Of a DNA stretch of 64,000 nt, positions 57,736-64,000 are shown one piece after another. Positions within the stretch are counted from its first letter, which is position 1, and each line of letters opens with the position of its first letter. The translations under genes and the position numbers were made by a program. Under the pieces are notes generated by a model, which saw only the letters and a list, made by a program, of their open reading frames with translations, was not told the origin of the DNA and searched no databases. Source of the stretch: Phycisphaeraceae bacterium (GTDB lineage Bacteria; Planctomycetota; Phycisphaerae; Phycisphaerales; UBA1924); the NCBI GenBank assembly GCA_019636795.1, contig JAHBWW010000001.1, forward strand, positions 558,001 to 622,000, given 5' to 3'.

Positions 57736-58044
57736 TCGGCCCGCTGTGGCATTGAGTCCTCTGAACTTCCCCTAAAACGACCCCTGAGTACCACCCCCCT
57801 CACTTCGTGGGGGATGCCTTGGACGCCGGAGGTCTGCACCGCAGGTGCACACCTCCGGGTGGTGGCCCCAAGGGCGAGCGCGCGAGCGGACTGGGACGGG
57901 GTTGCTATCGGATCTTTCGTGACCCTCGACCCGGACCTTTGGGCGACGGCGCTCAAGGGTGTTCGAGATGCAGGCGTCTGCCCAAAGATCCGGCGTCCTG
58001 TGGCACTGCACCCGCCGGCTTGACCCGCCAGCACATCAACCCGC
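57736..58044. other. Convergent intergenic region with three nested or alternative hairpins
   Basis: No credible gene is present between the two convergent neighbours. Three inverted repeats lie within 200 bases. The first is 57797-57803 with 57807-57813. The second is a 15-base arm pair 57826-57840 with 57844-57858, with one mismatch and a GCA loop. The third is an imperfect long pair 57931-57948 with 57975-57993. Bases 57909-57917 (CGGATCTTT) can also pair perfectly with part of the last arm, so alternative folds exist. No clear T-tract follows any of them. They may be bidirectional terminators, a repeated element or a structured RNA. Confidence 0.5.
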
Positions 58045-59226
58045 TCAACTCAACCAGTCCTGCGCCTTGAGTCGCTGGGGCACGTAGACCTCGGTCACAT
58101 AACTGATGTCCTTGGTGATCAGCGATTCGACTTCCATCTTGAAGCCGTTGTCGAGCATCTTCTGAATCTCGCGCTGCCACCCCTTGTGATCGGCGAACCA
58201 CGGATACTCCATGATCTGCCTGGCCCGCTGCGTGTCGCGGTCGTTGAGCGCGATCTGCACATCGTCTGAGAGCTCGCACGCTTCGTAGTCCTTGGCGCGA
58301 ATGCCCAGGAACTTGGCTTCGGGGATCGCCAGCCGCTCGCTCTCGAACGCCAGACTGATCGATCCCTGCTTGATGACGCTGTAGATGTAGTGCCCCCACG
58401 GGTCGCAATCGAGCAGGCAGATAATCGGCAGCCCGTGCTCCTTGTTGAGCCGGTGCAGCAGCCTCCGCACGCCGCGCGGCGGCTGGCCGCTGCCCTCGGT
58501 CAGAATGCAGTTGTGCGTCTCCCAGAAGCGGTCTTCGTTGAACCGCTGCCACACCGTGTCCTTCTCGACGTGCAGCACGAACTTGGCGTTGACATTCTTG
58601 AACTGGATCACATCCGGCTCGCAGATGCTCGGGATGGCGTAGCCGCCGGTGCCCATCTTGCGGCAGTTGATCTCGTCGCCGCTGTCGATGACGGTGATAT
58701 TGCCGACCATGGTGCCGCGCTTCTTGGCGAAGATGTGCAGCTCCTCGCGCAGTGCCCCGAGCGTGACCTCGAGGTCTTCGAGGATGCCGTCCGACTCGGT
58801 CTGGTCGTCAAACGTCTTTTCTTTCGTGCCCTGAATCGTGTGCAGGCTGCGATAGAACATGCCGCGGAGGCTGAGCGTCTTGTCGGCCTCGATGAGGCTC
58901 TGAATGCTCTGGCCGTGCAGCAGCGTCTGCATGAAACTGCGCGCCATGCCAAGGTTGAACAGCTGCCGCTCGCTTCGGGCGTCGCCCATGCGCAGGATGC
59001 CGCGCTTCTTGTCCCACTTCGTATTGCTCTTGGCCCGCGTCGGCACCGCCAGCGAAGGCTCGACACCAGTCAGCGACGCCTTGACCACGCCGTCAGCCAG
59101 CGTCTGGAGCGATTTGGCCGTGACCTGATCGCGCTTCTTGGCGCTTGCACTCGATTGCCGCGCGGGCGAGGCGATGCGGGCATCGGGCTTGGGTGAAACT
59201 TTCTTGCCGGGTGCTTTCTTGGCCAT
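58045..59226 (-). CDS. top6A: DNA topoisomerase VI subunit A
   Basis: The product is 393 residues, the Spo11-like cleaving subunit of type IIB topoisomerase. The winged-helix domain carries the catalytic Tyr125 in RGMFYRSLHT. The Toprim domain has Glu221 (LHVEKDT) and the Asp273-x-Asp275 pair (LLDCDPWGHYIY). The first 60 residues are a Lys/Ala-rich low-complexity tail. All residues needed for activity are visible. The subunit is common in archaea and plants and rare in bacteria. It is the last gene of a leftward set topoVI B, DUF3800, topoVI A. Confidence 0.92.
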   Translation of the reverse strand: MAKKAPGKKVSPKPDARIASPARQSSASAKKRDQVTAKSLQTLADGVVKASLTGVEPSLAVPTRAKSNTKWDKKRGILRMGDARSERQLFNLGMARSFMQTLLHGQSIQSLIEADKTLSLRGMFYRSLHTIQGTKEKTFDDQTESDGILEDLEVTLGALREELHIFAKKRGTMVGNITVIDSGDEINCRKMGTGGYAIPSICEPDVIQFKNVNAKFVLHVEKDTVWQRFNEDRFWETHNCILTEGSGQPPRGVRRLLHRLNKEHGLPIICLLDCDPWGHYIYSVIKQGSISLAFESERLAIPEAKFLGIRAKDYEACELSDDVQIALNDRDTQRARQIMEYPWFADHKGWQREIQKMLDNGFKMEVESLITKDISYVTEVYVPQRLKAQDWLS

Positions 59227-59298
59227 GTGTGGTCTCTGTGGAATAGGGTGTTATCGGTCGACGGGGAGTCAGTTGTATCGGCATTCGGCAGGATGATG

Positions 59299-59397
59299 TG
59301 GTCAAGCACCGGGATAGTCGATATACTTATTATGGATCTGAAACCCGGGAAGTCCGGGGAGTAGGATCCCCCAGGGCCTTCGGGCCCCATTTTTTTT
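59299..59397 (+). ncRNA. Candidate small opposite-strand transcript
   Basis: Between the DUF3800 gene and topoVI A, on the opposite strand, lie TGGTCA (59299-59304), a 17-base spacer and TATACT (59322-59327). About 60 bases later an intrinsic terminator follows. The unit holds a ten-codon ORF (59332-59364, MDLKPGKSGE) starting at or near the predicted transcript start. The transcript would not overlap either gene by much, so it is not a simple antisense of a coding region. It may be a small RNA or a leaderless mini-gene. Evidence is promoter and terminator patterns only. Confidence 0.4.
59374..59397 (+). terminator. Intrinsic terminator with UUCG loop
   Basis: GGGCC-TTCG-GGCCC (59374-59378 with 59383-59387) is a stem closed by the stable C(UUCG)G tetraloop and is followed by CA and eight T. 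It points right, although no conventional rightward gene lies upstream. Confidence 0.75.
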
Positions 59398-59398
59398 A

Positions 59399-60193
59399 TT
59401 ACAAGTGTACGATCCCGAGATCATTTGTTCTGGAAGCAGCAAGGCACAGGACCGGCTTGAGCCGCGTTCGGAAATAGGCATTTGCGCCGTGTTTTTTCAT
59501 GAACGAATTCGGTTCAATGTGTTGCTTGAACAAAAAAGCTGCACAATCTACCGCTTGGATGAAGTAAGAGTGTTTAGAGTCGCGGCTGACGGGATCCTCA
59601 ATCAGCAGCCGGATCGGTTCATCAACGGTGGTATATGAGCCGCTGTTCTTGCGGATGAAAAGAGGATTACGAACCCGCATGTGTTCAAGATGGCGTTTGA
59701 GCACTTGAGCATCAGTCTGATCAGTGAACACGATGCCGCGTTCCTGTTCATTGCTCGACCCCGGAAAATTGCGGCGCAGCATAGTGTTCTCAAAGCGCTG
59801 AAACAGGGCGTACCACGCTCTGCGGAAGACTTCGTCAGCCGTCAGTTCTCTGCTTTGCCGCTTGTCGAACACGACGTTGATGAGCCGTATGTCAGGTATG
59901 CGTGCCAGTTGATCGGCATGATGTCGGACGATGGCCAGCCGCTCATGCTTGCGCAGCGATTGGAGCGACGCTGGGCATCGGCGGGGCTTGTTAATCATAT
60001 CACCCGCGTGCAGTTCGTCATCGAGATAAACTCGATACTCTGTCTTGAGCCAATGTCGAAACTGAAGAAGGCTGCGCATGGTTTCTGTCCAACGCAGTTC
60101 ATGAACGACCAGACCCGTTAGGCAAAAGTACCGCGTCGGTGAGGCCTCCGAAGTTCCCGTATCACCGCTTTCGTCGACATACATCAAGTACAC
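59399..60193 (-). CDS. DUF3800 domain protein
   Basis: The product is 264 residues. It begins with MYLMYVDESGDTG, the acidic motif of DUF3800, a family with a predicted RNase H-like nuclease fold that is common near phage and mobile genes. Further conserved acids are in DDELHAGD (about residue 60), FTDQTD (about 160) and QAVDCAAFL (about 225), as expected for a metal site. By eye the gene is lower in G+C than its neighbours, which suggests insertion or recent acquisition. It lies on the same strand between topoVI B (17-base gap) and topoVI A (172-base gap). A role in DNA processing with topoVI is possible but unproven. Confidence 0.78.
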   Translation of the reverse strand: MYLMYVDESGDTGTSEASPTRYFCLTGLVVHELRWTETMRSLLQFRHWLKTEYRVYLDDELHAGDMINKPRRCPASLQSLRKHERLAIVRHHADQLARIPDIRLINVVFDKRQSRELTADEVFRRAWYALFQRFENTMLRRNFPGSSNEQERGIVFTDQTDAQVLKRHLEHMRVRNPLFIRKNSGSYTTVDEPIRLLIEDPVSRDSKHSYFIQAVDCAAFLFKQHIEPNSFMKKHGANAYFRTRLKPVLCLAASRTNDLGIVHL

Positions 60194-60210
60194 GCACTTC
60201 TCCGGGTGAA

Positions 60211-62430
60211 TTAGCCGAACAGCCCGCTCTCCTGCGACTGCCCGAGCCTCACGCGAGGCTTGGGCTTGCCCTTGTTCTTGATCGCGGGCGACGCGGGCTT
60301 GATCTCCGGCGTGCTGACAGAAGTGGGGGGTTGCTTGGCACCCTTGGATGCTCGACCCCGCGAAGCAGGCTTGCTCGGCCGCGATGTCTCTTGTCGCGAA
60401 GACTTCGGGCCGCGCGCTGCGGGTTTGTTTGAAGCAGAGTTCGCTGTGTCCTGCTCGGCGTCCGCGCCAGCCGCCGACGTGTGAGCCGAATTCATCCCGC
60501 CCGGCCCCGCCGGCCCCTGACCGCGCAGGATCACCACGCCCTCATCATCATCCAGCCGCCCGTTGTTCTGTTCCTTGATGACCTTGCCTTCTTCATCGAG
60601 TTCCACATCGGCAAACTCGGTCTTCCGCCGCGCCTGTTCGAGCAGCGCGTCGTACACGCGTTTGGCCTCGGTTCCTGTCAGCGCTTCACACGCCTTGGCG
60701 ATCTCGCCGATGTACCGCTCGAAGACGTCGCGTTTCTCAGCCTCGCGCTTCATCTGCTGCCGACGCCGCAGATAGATCCCGAGTTTGCGCCCGCATTCCT
60801 GCAGTGCGAGTTTCATCTCCTTGCGGATTTCGTCGTAGTCGGCAATGGCTTCCTTGCTCTCGCTCGTGAACGGCACCCACACGCTGGCCATATGAATCAG
60901 GATCACCAGCGGCCCCTGCGGCGCGCTGCCTCGCGGCTGCGAGAGGTTGTAGTTCCGCCAGCCCGTCTCCACGATCGCCTTGAACGCGCTGCACGCACTC
61001 TGCTGATATAACAGCGGCACGCGATTGGCGAACCGAATCACGCGGGCTGCGTCATCACCCGGAAGCTTCCCGCCGAACGCAATCGCCGCCTCAATCAGAA
61101 AAGGCCTGCCTCGATACACCGTCGCCACCCGGCTCGACGCCGTGTAGAACTCGGCCTCCACCCCCTTGAGCATCCCCGCCAGCAACTGCTTGACGCCGAT
61201 CGGCGCGAGGCAGTCGGTCGGCGGATTGGGCAGTTTCGCATCCTGCATCGCTGCAAACAACTTCTCAGCCTGCGCGTGGTCGATATCGCCCACACGAGTC
61301 CGCACCTTCACTTTCGCTTCATCGCACAACTTGCTTGCCATGCTCGGCGAGACGCGGCTGAACCGATCGCTCAGGAAACTCACGACCGTCGGGTTCTTCT
61401 GCTCGTGCTCAGCGTCCTTGAGCATCTGGATCAGCATGCCCAGTTCGACGCCCTTCGGGTGCGGCTGAATCTCCTTGGTCTCGGGCGGCAGTTCCGTTGT
61501 TCCGCGCGGATAAATAATCACGCCCTTGTGTTCGGTCGTGTTCACCGCCGCCAGTGCTTCGAGATGCGTTGGTGCCTGTGCCGTTTCCGGCCGCGACTCG
61601 CCGGATTCGGGCTTGAGTGTCGGGCTTTCGTTTTCCTCAGCGCTCGCAATTCTGCTCGGGGGGACGAACACAATGCGCGCGTGCGGGTTGGCAATGGCGG
61701 TCAGTTCAAGAAACTCATCGACCGACCCACGCCCGCGCTGATATCGGCCTTCGAGTTCGACGCTGACGCTTGTGCCCGTCGCGTAGATCGACTCGGGCAG
61801 AAACTCGCCGCTGGCGGTCAACTCGCGCGTGCCCGCACTGACCTCGCACAAACGCCGCGGCGGAAAGTCCTTGGTCTCGTCATCGCGCGTCACTTCGGCG
61901 CGATTGGTCTTCGTGTTCATCGCCAGTTCGATGTGGTGCGCGTCCTGACTCGCCTTGGGCCGGGTGTGAATGATCATCGGCTTGCCGGTGGTCATCAGGC
62001 CATACATCCCAGCCGCCGAGATCCCGATGCCTTGCTGCCCGCGACTCATCTTCAGGCGGTGAAACTTCGAGCCATAAAGCAACCGTCCGAAGATGTGTTC
62101 GACCTGCTTGCGCACAATACCCGGGCCGTTGTCAATGACCGTCACGCGATACTTTGAACTCTTGGCCGACGCAGGGCGATCGGGTTGCAGATCTTCGATG
62201 ACCACGGTGACATCAGCAAGAATCTCGGCCTCTTCACAGGCATCGAGCGCGTTGTCAACCGCTTCCTTGACCGTTGTCAGGAGCGCCTTGCGCGGATTGT
62301 CGAAGCCGAGCAGGTGCCGGTTTTTCGCGAAGAACTCTGACACCGAGATCTCGCGCTGCTTGGCAGCCATCGTCTCTGCGGTGTTTTTGGTCCGACCCGC
62401 GCCTGCGGCTCGCTTTTGCCCTGTCGCCAT
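60211..62430 (-). CDS. top6B: DNA topoisomerase VI subunit B
   Basis: The product is about 739 residues, the ATPase subunit of type IIB topoisomerase. The GHKL domain has KEAVDNALDACEEA, VIDNGPGI and GRLLYGSKFHRLKMSRGQQGIGISAAGMYG. An H2TH-like segment and transducer domain follow, with IYPRGTTELP, and RVPLLYQQSACSAFKAI with the conserved Lys region. The last 110 residues are a basic, low-complexity tail absent from most archaeal versions. I chose the ATG at 62430, with AAGGAGGG upstream. It heads the leftward run with DUF3800 and topoVI A. With gyrB also in the window, this organism has two type II systems. Confidence 0.92.
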   Translation of the reverse strand: MATGQKRAAGAGRTKNTAETMAAKQREISVSEFFAKNRHLLGFDNPRKALLTTVKEAVDNALDACEEAEILADVTVVIEDLQPDRPASAKSSKYRVTVIDNGPGIVRKQVEHIFGRLLYGSKFHRLKMSRGQQGIGISAAGMYGLMTTGKPMIIHTRPKASQDAHHIELAMNTKTNRAEVTRDDETKDFPPRRLCEVSAGTRELTASGEFLPESIYATGTSVSVELEGRYQRGRGSVDEFLELTAIANPHARIVFVPPSRIASAEENESPTLKPESGESRPETAQAPTHLEALAAVNTTEHKGVIIYPRGTTELPPETKEIQPHPKGVELGMLIQMLKDAEHEQKNPTVVSFLSDRFSRVSPSMASKLCDEAKVKVRTRVGDIDHAQAEKLFAAMQDAKLPNPPTDCLAPIGVKQLLAGMLKGVEAEFYTASSRVATVYRGRPFLIEAAIAFGGKLPGDDAARVIRFANRVPLLYQQSACSAFKAIVETGWRNYNLSQPRGSAPQGPLVILIHMASVWVPFTSESKEAIADYDEIRKEMKLALQECGRKLGIYLRRRQQMKREAEKRDVFERYIGEIAKACEALTGTEAKRVYDALLEQARRKTEFADVELDEEGKVIKEQNNGRLDDDEGVVILRGQGPAGPGGMNSAHTSAAGADAEQDTANSASNKPAARGPKSSRQETSRPSKPASRGRASKGAKQPPTSVSTPEIKPASPAIKNKGKPKPRVRLGQSQESGLFG

Positions 62431-62766
62431 GACTTCTCGCCCTCCTTGGCGCAAAAAGTAAGGACACTGATCGGGTTCGGCGCCAACGTCACCTCACAAT
62501 AGGACTTGCGCTCGACTCTCGCTTTCCCCGTCTCGATTCTCTAACACTTCCCATTTTGCCAATTCTGTAAAGGTACCGACAAGATACAGCCATTGTGCTC
62601 TCTCGGGCTGGCATGACGCTCCCGTCTTCGATACACTTTCCCCAGCCACGCAAGGCCCACGGTCGTGGAGAGACGGCCGCTTGCAACGGTGAAGCATTGT
62701 TTCCGCAGACACCAGCGCTGTGCAGGTGTATTGATCGTCCGTGCATCGAGGAATAGGAGAGACAGA
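62431..62766. other. Divergent intergenic region between topoVI B and a PEP-CTERM gene
   Basis: No credible gene is seen in these 336 bases. The region presumably holds promoters for both flanking genes, but I find no strong -35/-10 pair on either strand. The last 20 bases include AGGAG, the ribosome site of the rightward gene. Nothing else stands out. Confidence 0.5.
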
Positions 62767-63429
62767 ATGAAGATCACCGTAGTTCTTGCCGCGCTCGTCG
62801 CGGCCGCTGGCAGCGCTGCCGCCAGCAACGAAGTCATCACCAGTTGGGTCAACTTCGGGCAGCCCGGCAACCAGGCGTTCAGCGCCGTCGGCACCGAGGC
62901 CTCAAACGTCACTGGTGCAAACCTCACCCGTGGCAGTGGCCTCACCCCGTCCGCAGCGGCCAACTCCCTCTCGGCCTCAGGGTGGTCGTTCGCCGACGCC
63001 AACGACTACTTCGCTTTCGGCTTCACCGTCGACAGCGGGTACTCGGTCGACCTCTCCGAGCTCTGGATGGGCATTCGCTCCTCAGGCACCGGGCCCGGCT
63101 TGATGGGCCTCTACTACAGCGGTGACGGCTTCTCGACCGCACTGAGCACCTTCAACATGGCTCCCGGAGCCAACTTCGTCAACACCATCGTTAACCTCTC
63201 CGCTCTCTCCGGCCTGACCGGCACCGTCGAGTTCCGCCTCAAAATGGCGGCCGACATCGCCGCCAACGGCGGAGCAGTCGGCTCGGGCGGTACCTTCCGC
63301 GCTGGCGACCACCTTGACGGCAATGGCACCTTCACCGAAATGCGCTTCACCGGCAAGGTCGTCCCGGCTCCGGCCTCCCTCGCCCTCCTCGGGCTTGGTG
63401 GTCTGGTTGCCACCCGTCGTCGCCGCTGA
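62767..63429 (+). CDS. Exported PEP-CTERM-type protein
   Basis: The product is about 220 residues. It has a signal peptide (MKITVVLAALVAAAGSAAAS), then a Gly/Ser/Asn-rich body with beta-sandwich-like character. The C-terminal sorting signal is VPAPASLALLGLGGLVATRRRR: a VPxP-type motif, a hydrophobic helix and a basic end, as in PEP-CTERM/exosortase substrates. It is therefore probably moved to the cell surface by an exosortase, which is not in the window. AGGAG is 7 bases before the ATG. Function of the body is unknown. Confidence 0.85.
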   Translation: MKITVVLAALVAAAGSAAASNEVITSWVNFGQPGNQAFSAVGTEASNVTGANLTRGSGLTPSAAANSLSASGWSFADANDYFAFGFTVDSGYSVDLSELWMGIRSSGTGPGLMGLYYSGDGFSTALSTFNMAPGANFVNTIVNLSALSGLTGTVEFRLKMAADIAANGGAVGSGGTFRAGDHLDGNGTFTEMRFTGKVVPAPASLALLGLGGLVATRRRR

Positions 63430-63473
63430 TTCGCTCTTTGACAGTTCTCTGCACTCTGTCGTCTTGTCCCGAC

Positions 63474-63508
63474 GCGACGTTCTCCATCTGGGGAACGTCG
63501 CTTTTTTT
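63474..63508 (+). terminator. Intrinsic terminator after the PEP-CTERM gene
   Basis: A nine-base stem (63474-63482 with 63493-63501) with a ten-base loop is followed by seven T. Confidence 0.88.
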
Positions 63509-63601
63509 CCCTCATCAGTTCCCCTTCGAGGCACACAGACCAATCGAAGCACCACGCAGGTCTATGCTTCTCCCCACCAAATCATCACACGGAGTATGCA
63601 C

Positions 63602-64000
63602 ATGGAAACCACGCTCATCATCCTCAAACCCGACGCCGTTCAACGGGGACTCATGGGACGCATCGTCGGCCGCTTCGAAGACAAAGGCCTTCAGATCGTC
63701 GGTATGAAACTCATGCAGATCTCGCGTACCCTCGCCGAGACGCACTACGAAGCACACAAAGCCCGCCCCTTTTACCCAGGCCTCGTCGCCTTCATGACTT
63801 CCAGCCCCGTCCTCGTCATGGCCGTTCGAGGAAACAACGCCATCGCGATCTGTCGCAAAATGATGGGCGCCACGTTTGGATCCAACGCCGAAGCCGGGAC
63901 CATCCGAGGCGACTTCGGCGTCTCCAACAGTTTCAACCTCATTCACGGGTCCGATAGCACAGAAGCGGCAGTACGCGAGCTCGGCCTCTTCTTCGCTCCC
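63602..64000 (+). CDS. ndk: Nucleoside diphosphate kinase, 3' end missing
   Basis: The frame starts METTLIILKPDAVQRGLMGRI and runs off the window at residue 133. It shows the P-loop-free NDK pattern with Lys in KPDAVQR, and the catalytic-His signature NLIHGSDSTEAA. The enzyme balances nucleoside triphosphates by phosphate transfer through that His. Typical length is 140-150 residues, so only a few C-terminal residues are missing. The TTGTCC to ATG region upstream contains the terminator of the previous gene, so ndk probably has its own promoter. Confidence 0.93.
   Translation, partial: METTLIILKPDAVQRGLMGRIVGRFEDKGLQIVGMKLMQISRTLAETHYEAHKARPFYPGLVAFMTSSPVLVMAVRGNNAIAICRKMMGATFGSNAEAGTIRGDFGVSNSFNLIHGSDSTEAAVRELGLFFAP

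Noticed and set aside
57814-58023. 69-codon rightward ORF in the hairpin region
   Set aside because: It lies across the inverted repeats, has no ribosome site and no recognisable similarity.

Overview
The window reads as chromosomal DNA from a high-G+C planctomycete, most likely of the class Phycisphaerae. This is inferred from the gene content, not from a database match. The main clues are exported proteins ending in the tandem Asp-Phe-Phe-Asp-Val-Gln dockerin-like motif with a terminal Gly-Cys, a PEP-CTERM-type sorting tail (VPAPASLALLGLGG then arginines), two prepilin-like proteins with an H-x(n)-DG-type C-terminal half, a LysW-carrier amino acid operon, and a full bacterial topoisomerase VI gene pair beside an ordinary gyrase gene. 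Nearly all genes are housekeeping or exported proteins. I see no prophage, insertion sequence or CRISPR array.

Layout. 1-8.2 kb: a truncated metalloprotease/TPR protein, a PlsC acyltransferase, RarA, 5-formyl-THF cyclo-ligase, a LysM L,D-transpeptidase and GyrB. 8.4-10.6 kb: a PilZ/receiver/Hpt-like protein with both phospho-residues replaced, a fructosamine-kinase-like protein and tRNA-His. 10.7-18.7 kb: ATP-dependent PEP carboxykinase, a CRTAC1-like beta-propeller, TpiA, SecG, a YicC-family protein, a phosphotransferase and a PDZ protein. 18.7-25.7 kb: a DUF4340-like membrane protein, a PuuD-like hydrolase and a leftward run glmS - GNAT - truncated UvrC-like - manA. 25.9-28.5 kb: an unknown exported protein, a fused TssB-TssC sheath-like protein and tRNA-Ala.

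28.7-34.2 kb: a dockerin-tagged exported protein, a candidate attenuator, then lysW-lysX-lysY-lysZ-lysK, in which LysW carries the growing substrate through ligation, phosphorylation, reduction and release. 34.2-43 kb: a Na/Pi transporter, a PqiB/PqiA pair, an alpha-glucan phosphorylase, a pseudopilin, MetF, a TPR-YggX fusion and PyrD. 43-47 kb: an SMC with an acidic insertion in its head. 47-54.5 kb: a sugar locus with a Gfo/Idh/MocA oxidoreductase, a ribokinase-family kinase and a GH38-like glycosidase, divergent from a beta-helix/PA14 protein. 54.7-57.7 kb: a second dockerin-tagged exported protein and a second pseudopilin. 58-62.4 kb: topoisomerase VI B and A with a DUF3800 gene and a possible tiny opposite-strand transcript between them. 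62.7-64 kb: a PEP-CTERM protein and a truncated ndk.

Most interesting items: the split topoisomerase VI locus with DUF3800 and the mini-transcript, the lysW operon with a lysine-codon leader and mutually exclusive hairpins, the lone TssB-TssC fusion, and the PilZ protein with a doubly disabled phosphorelay.
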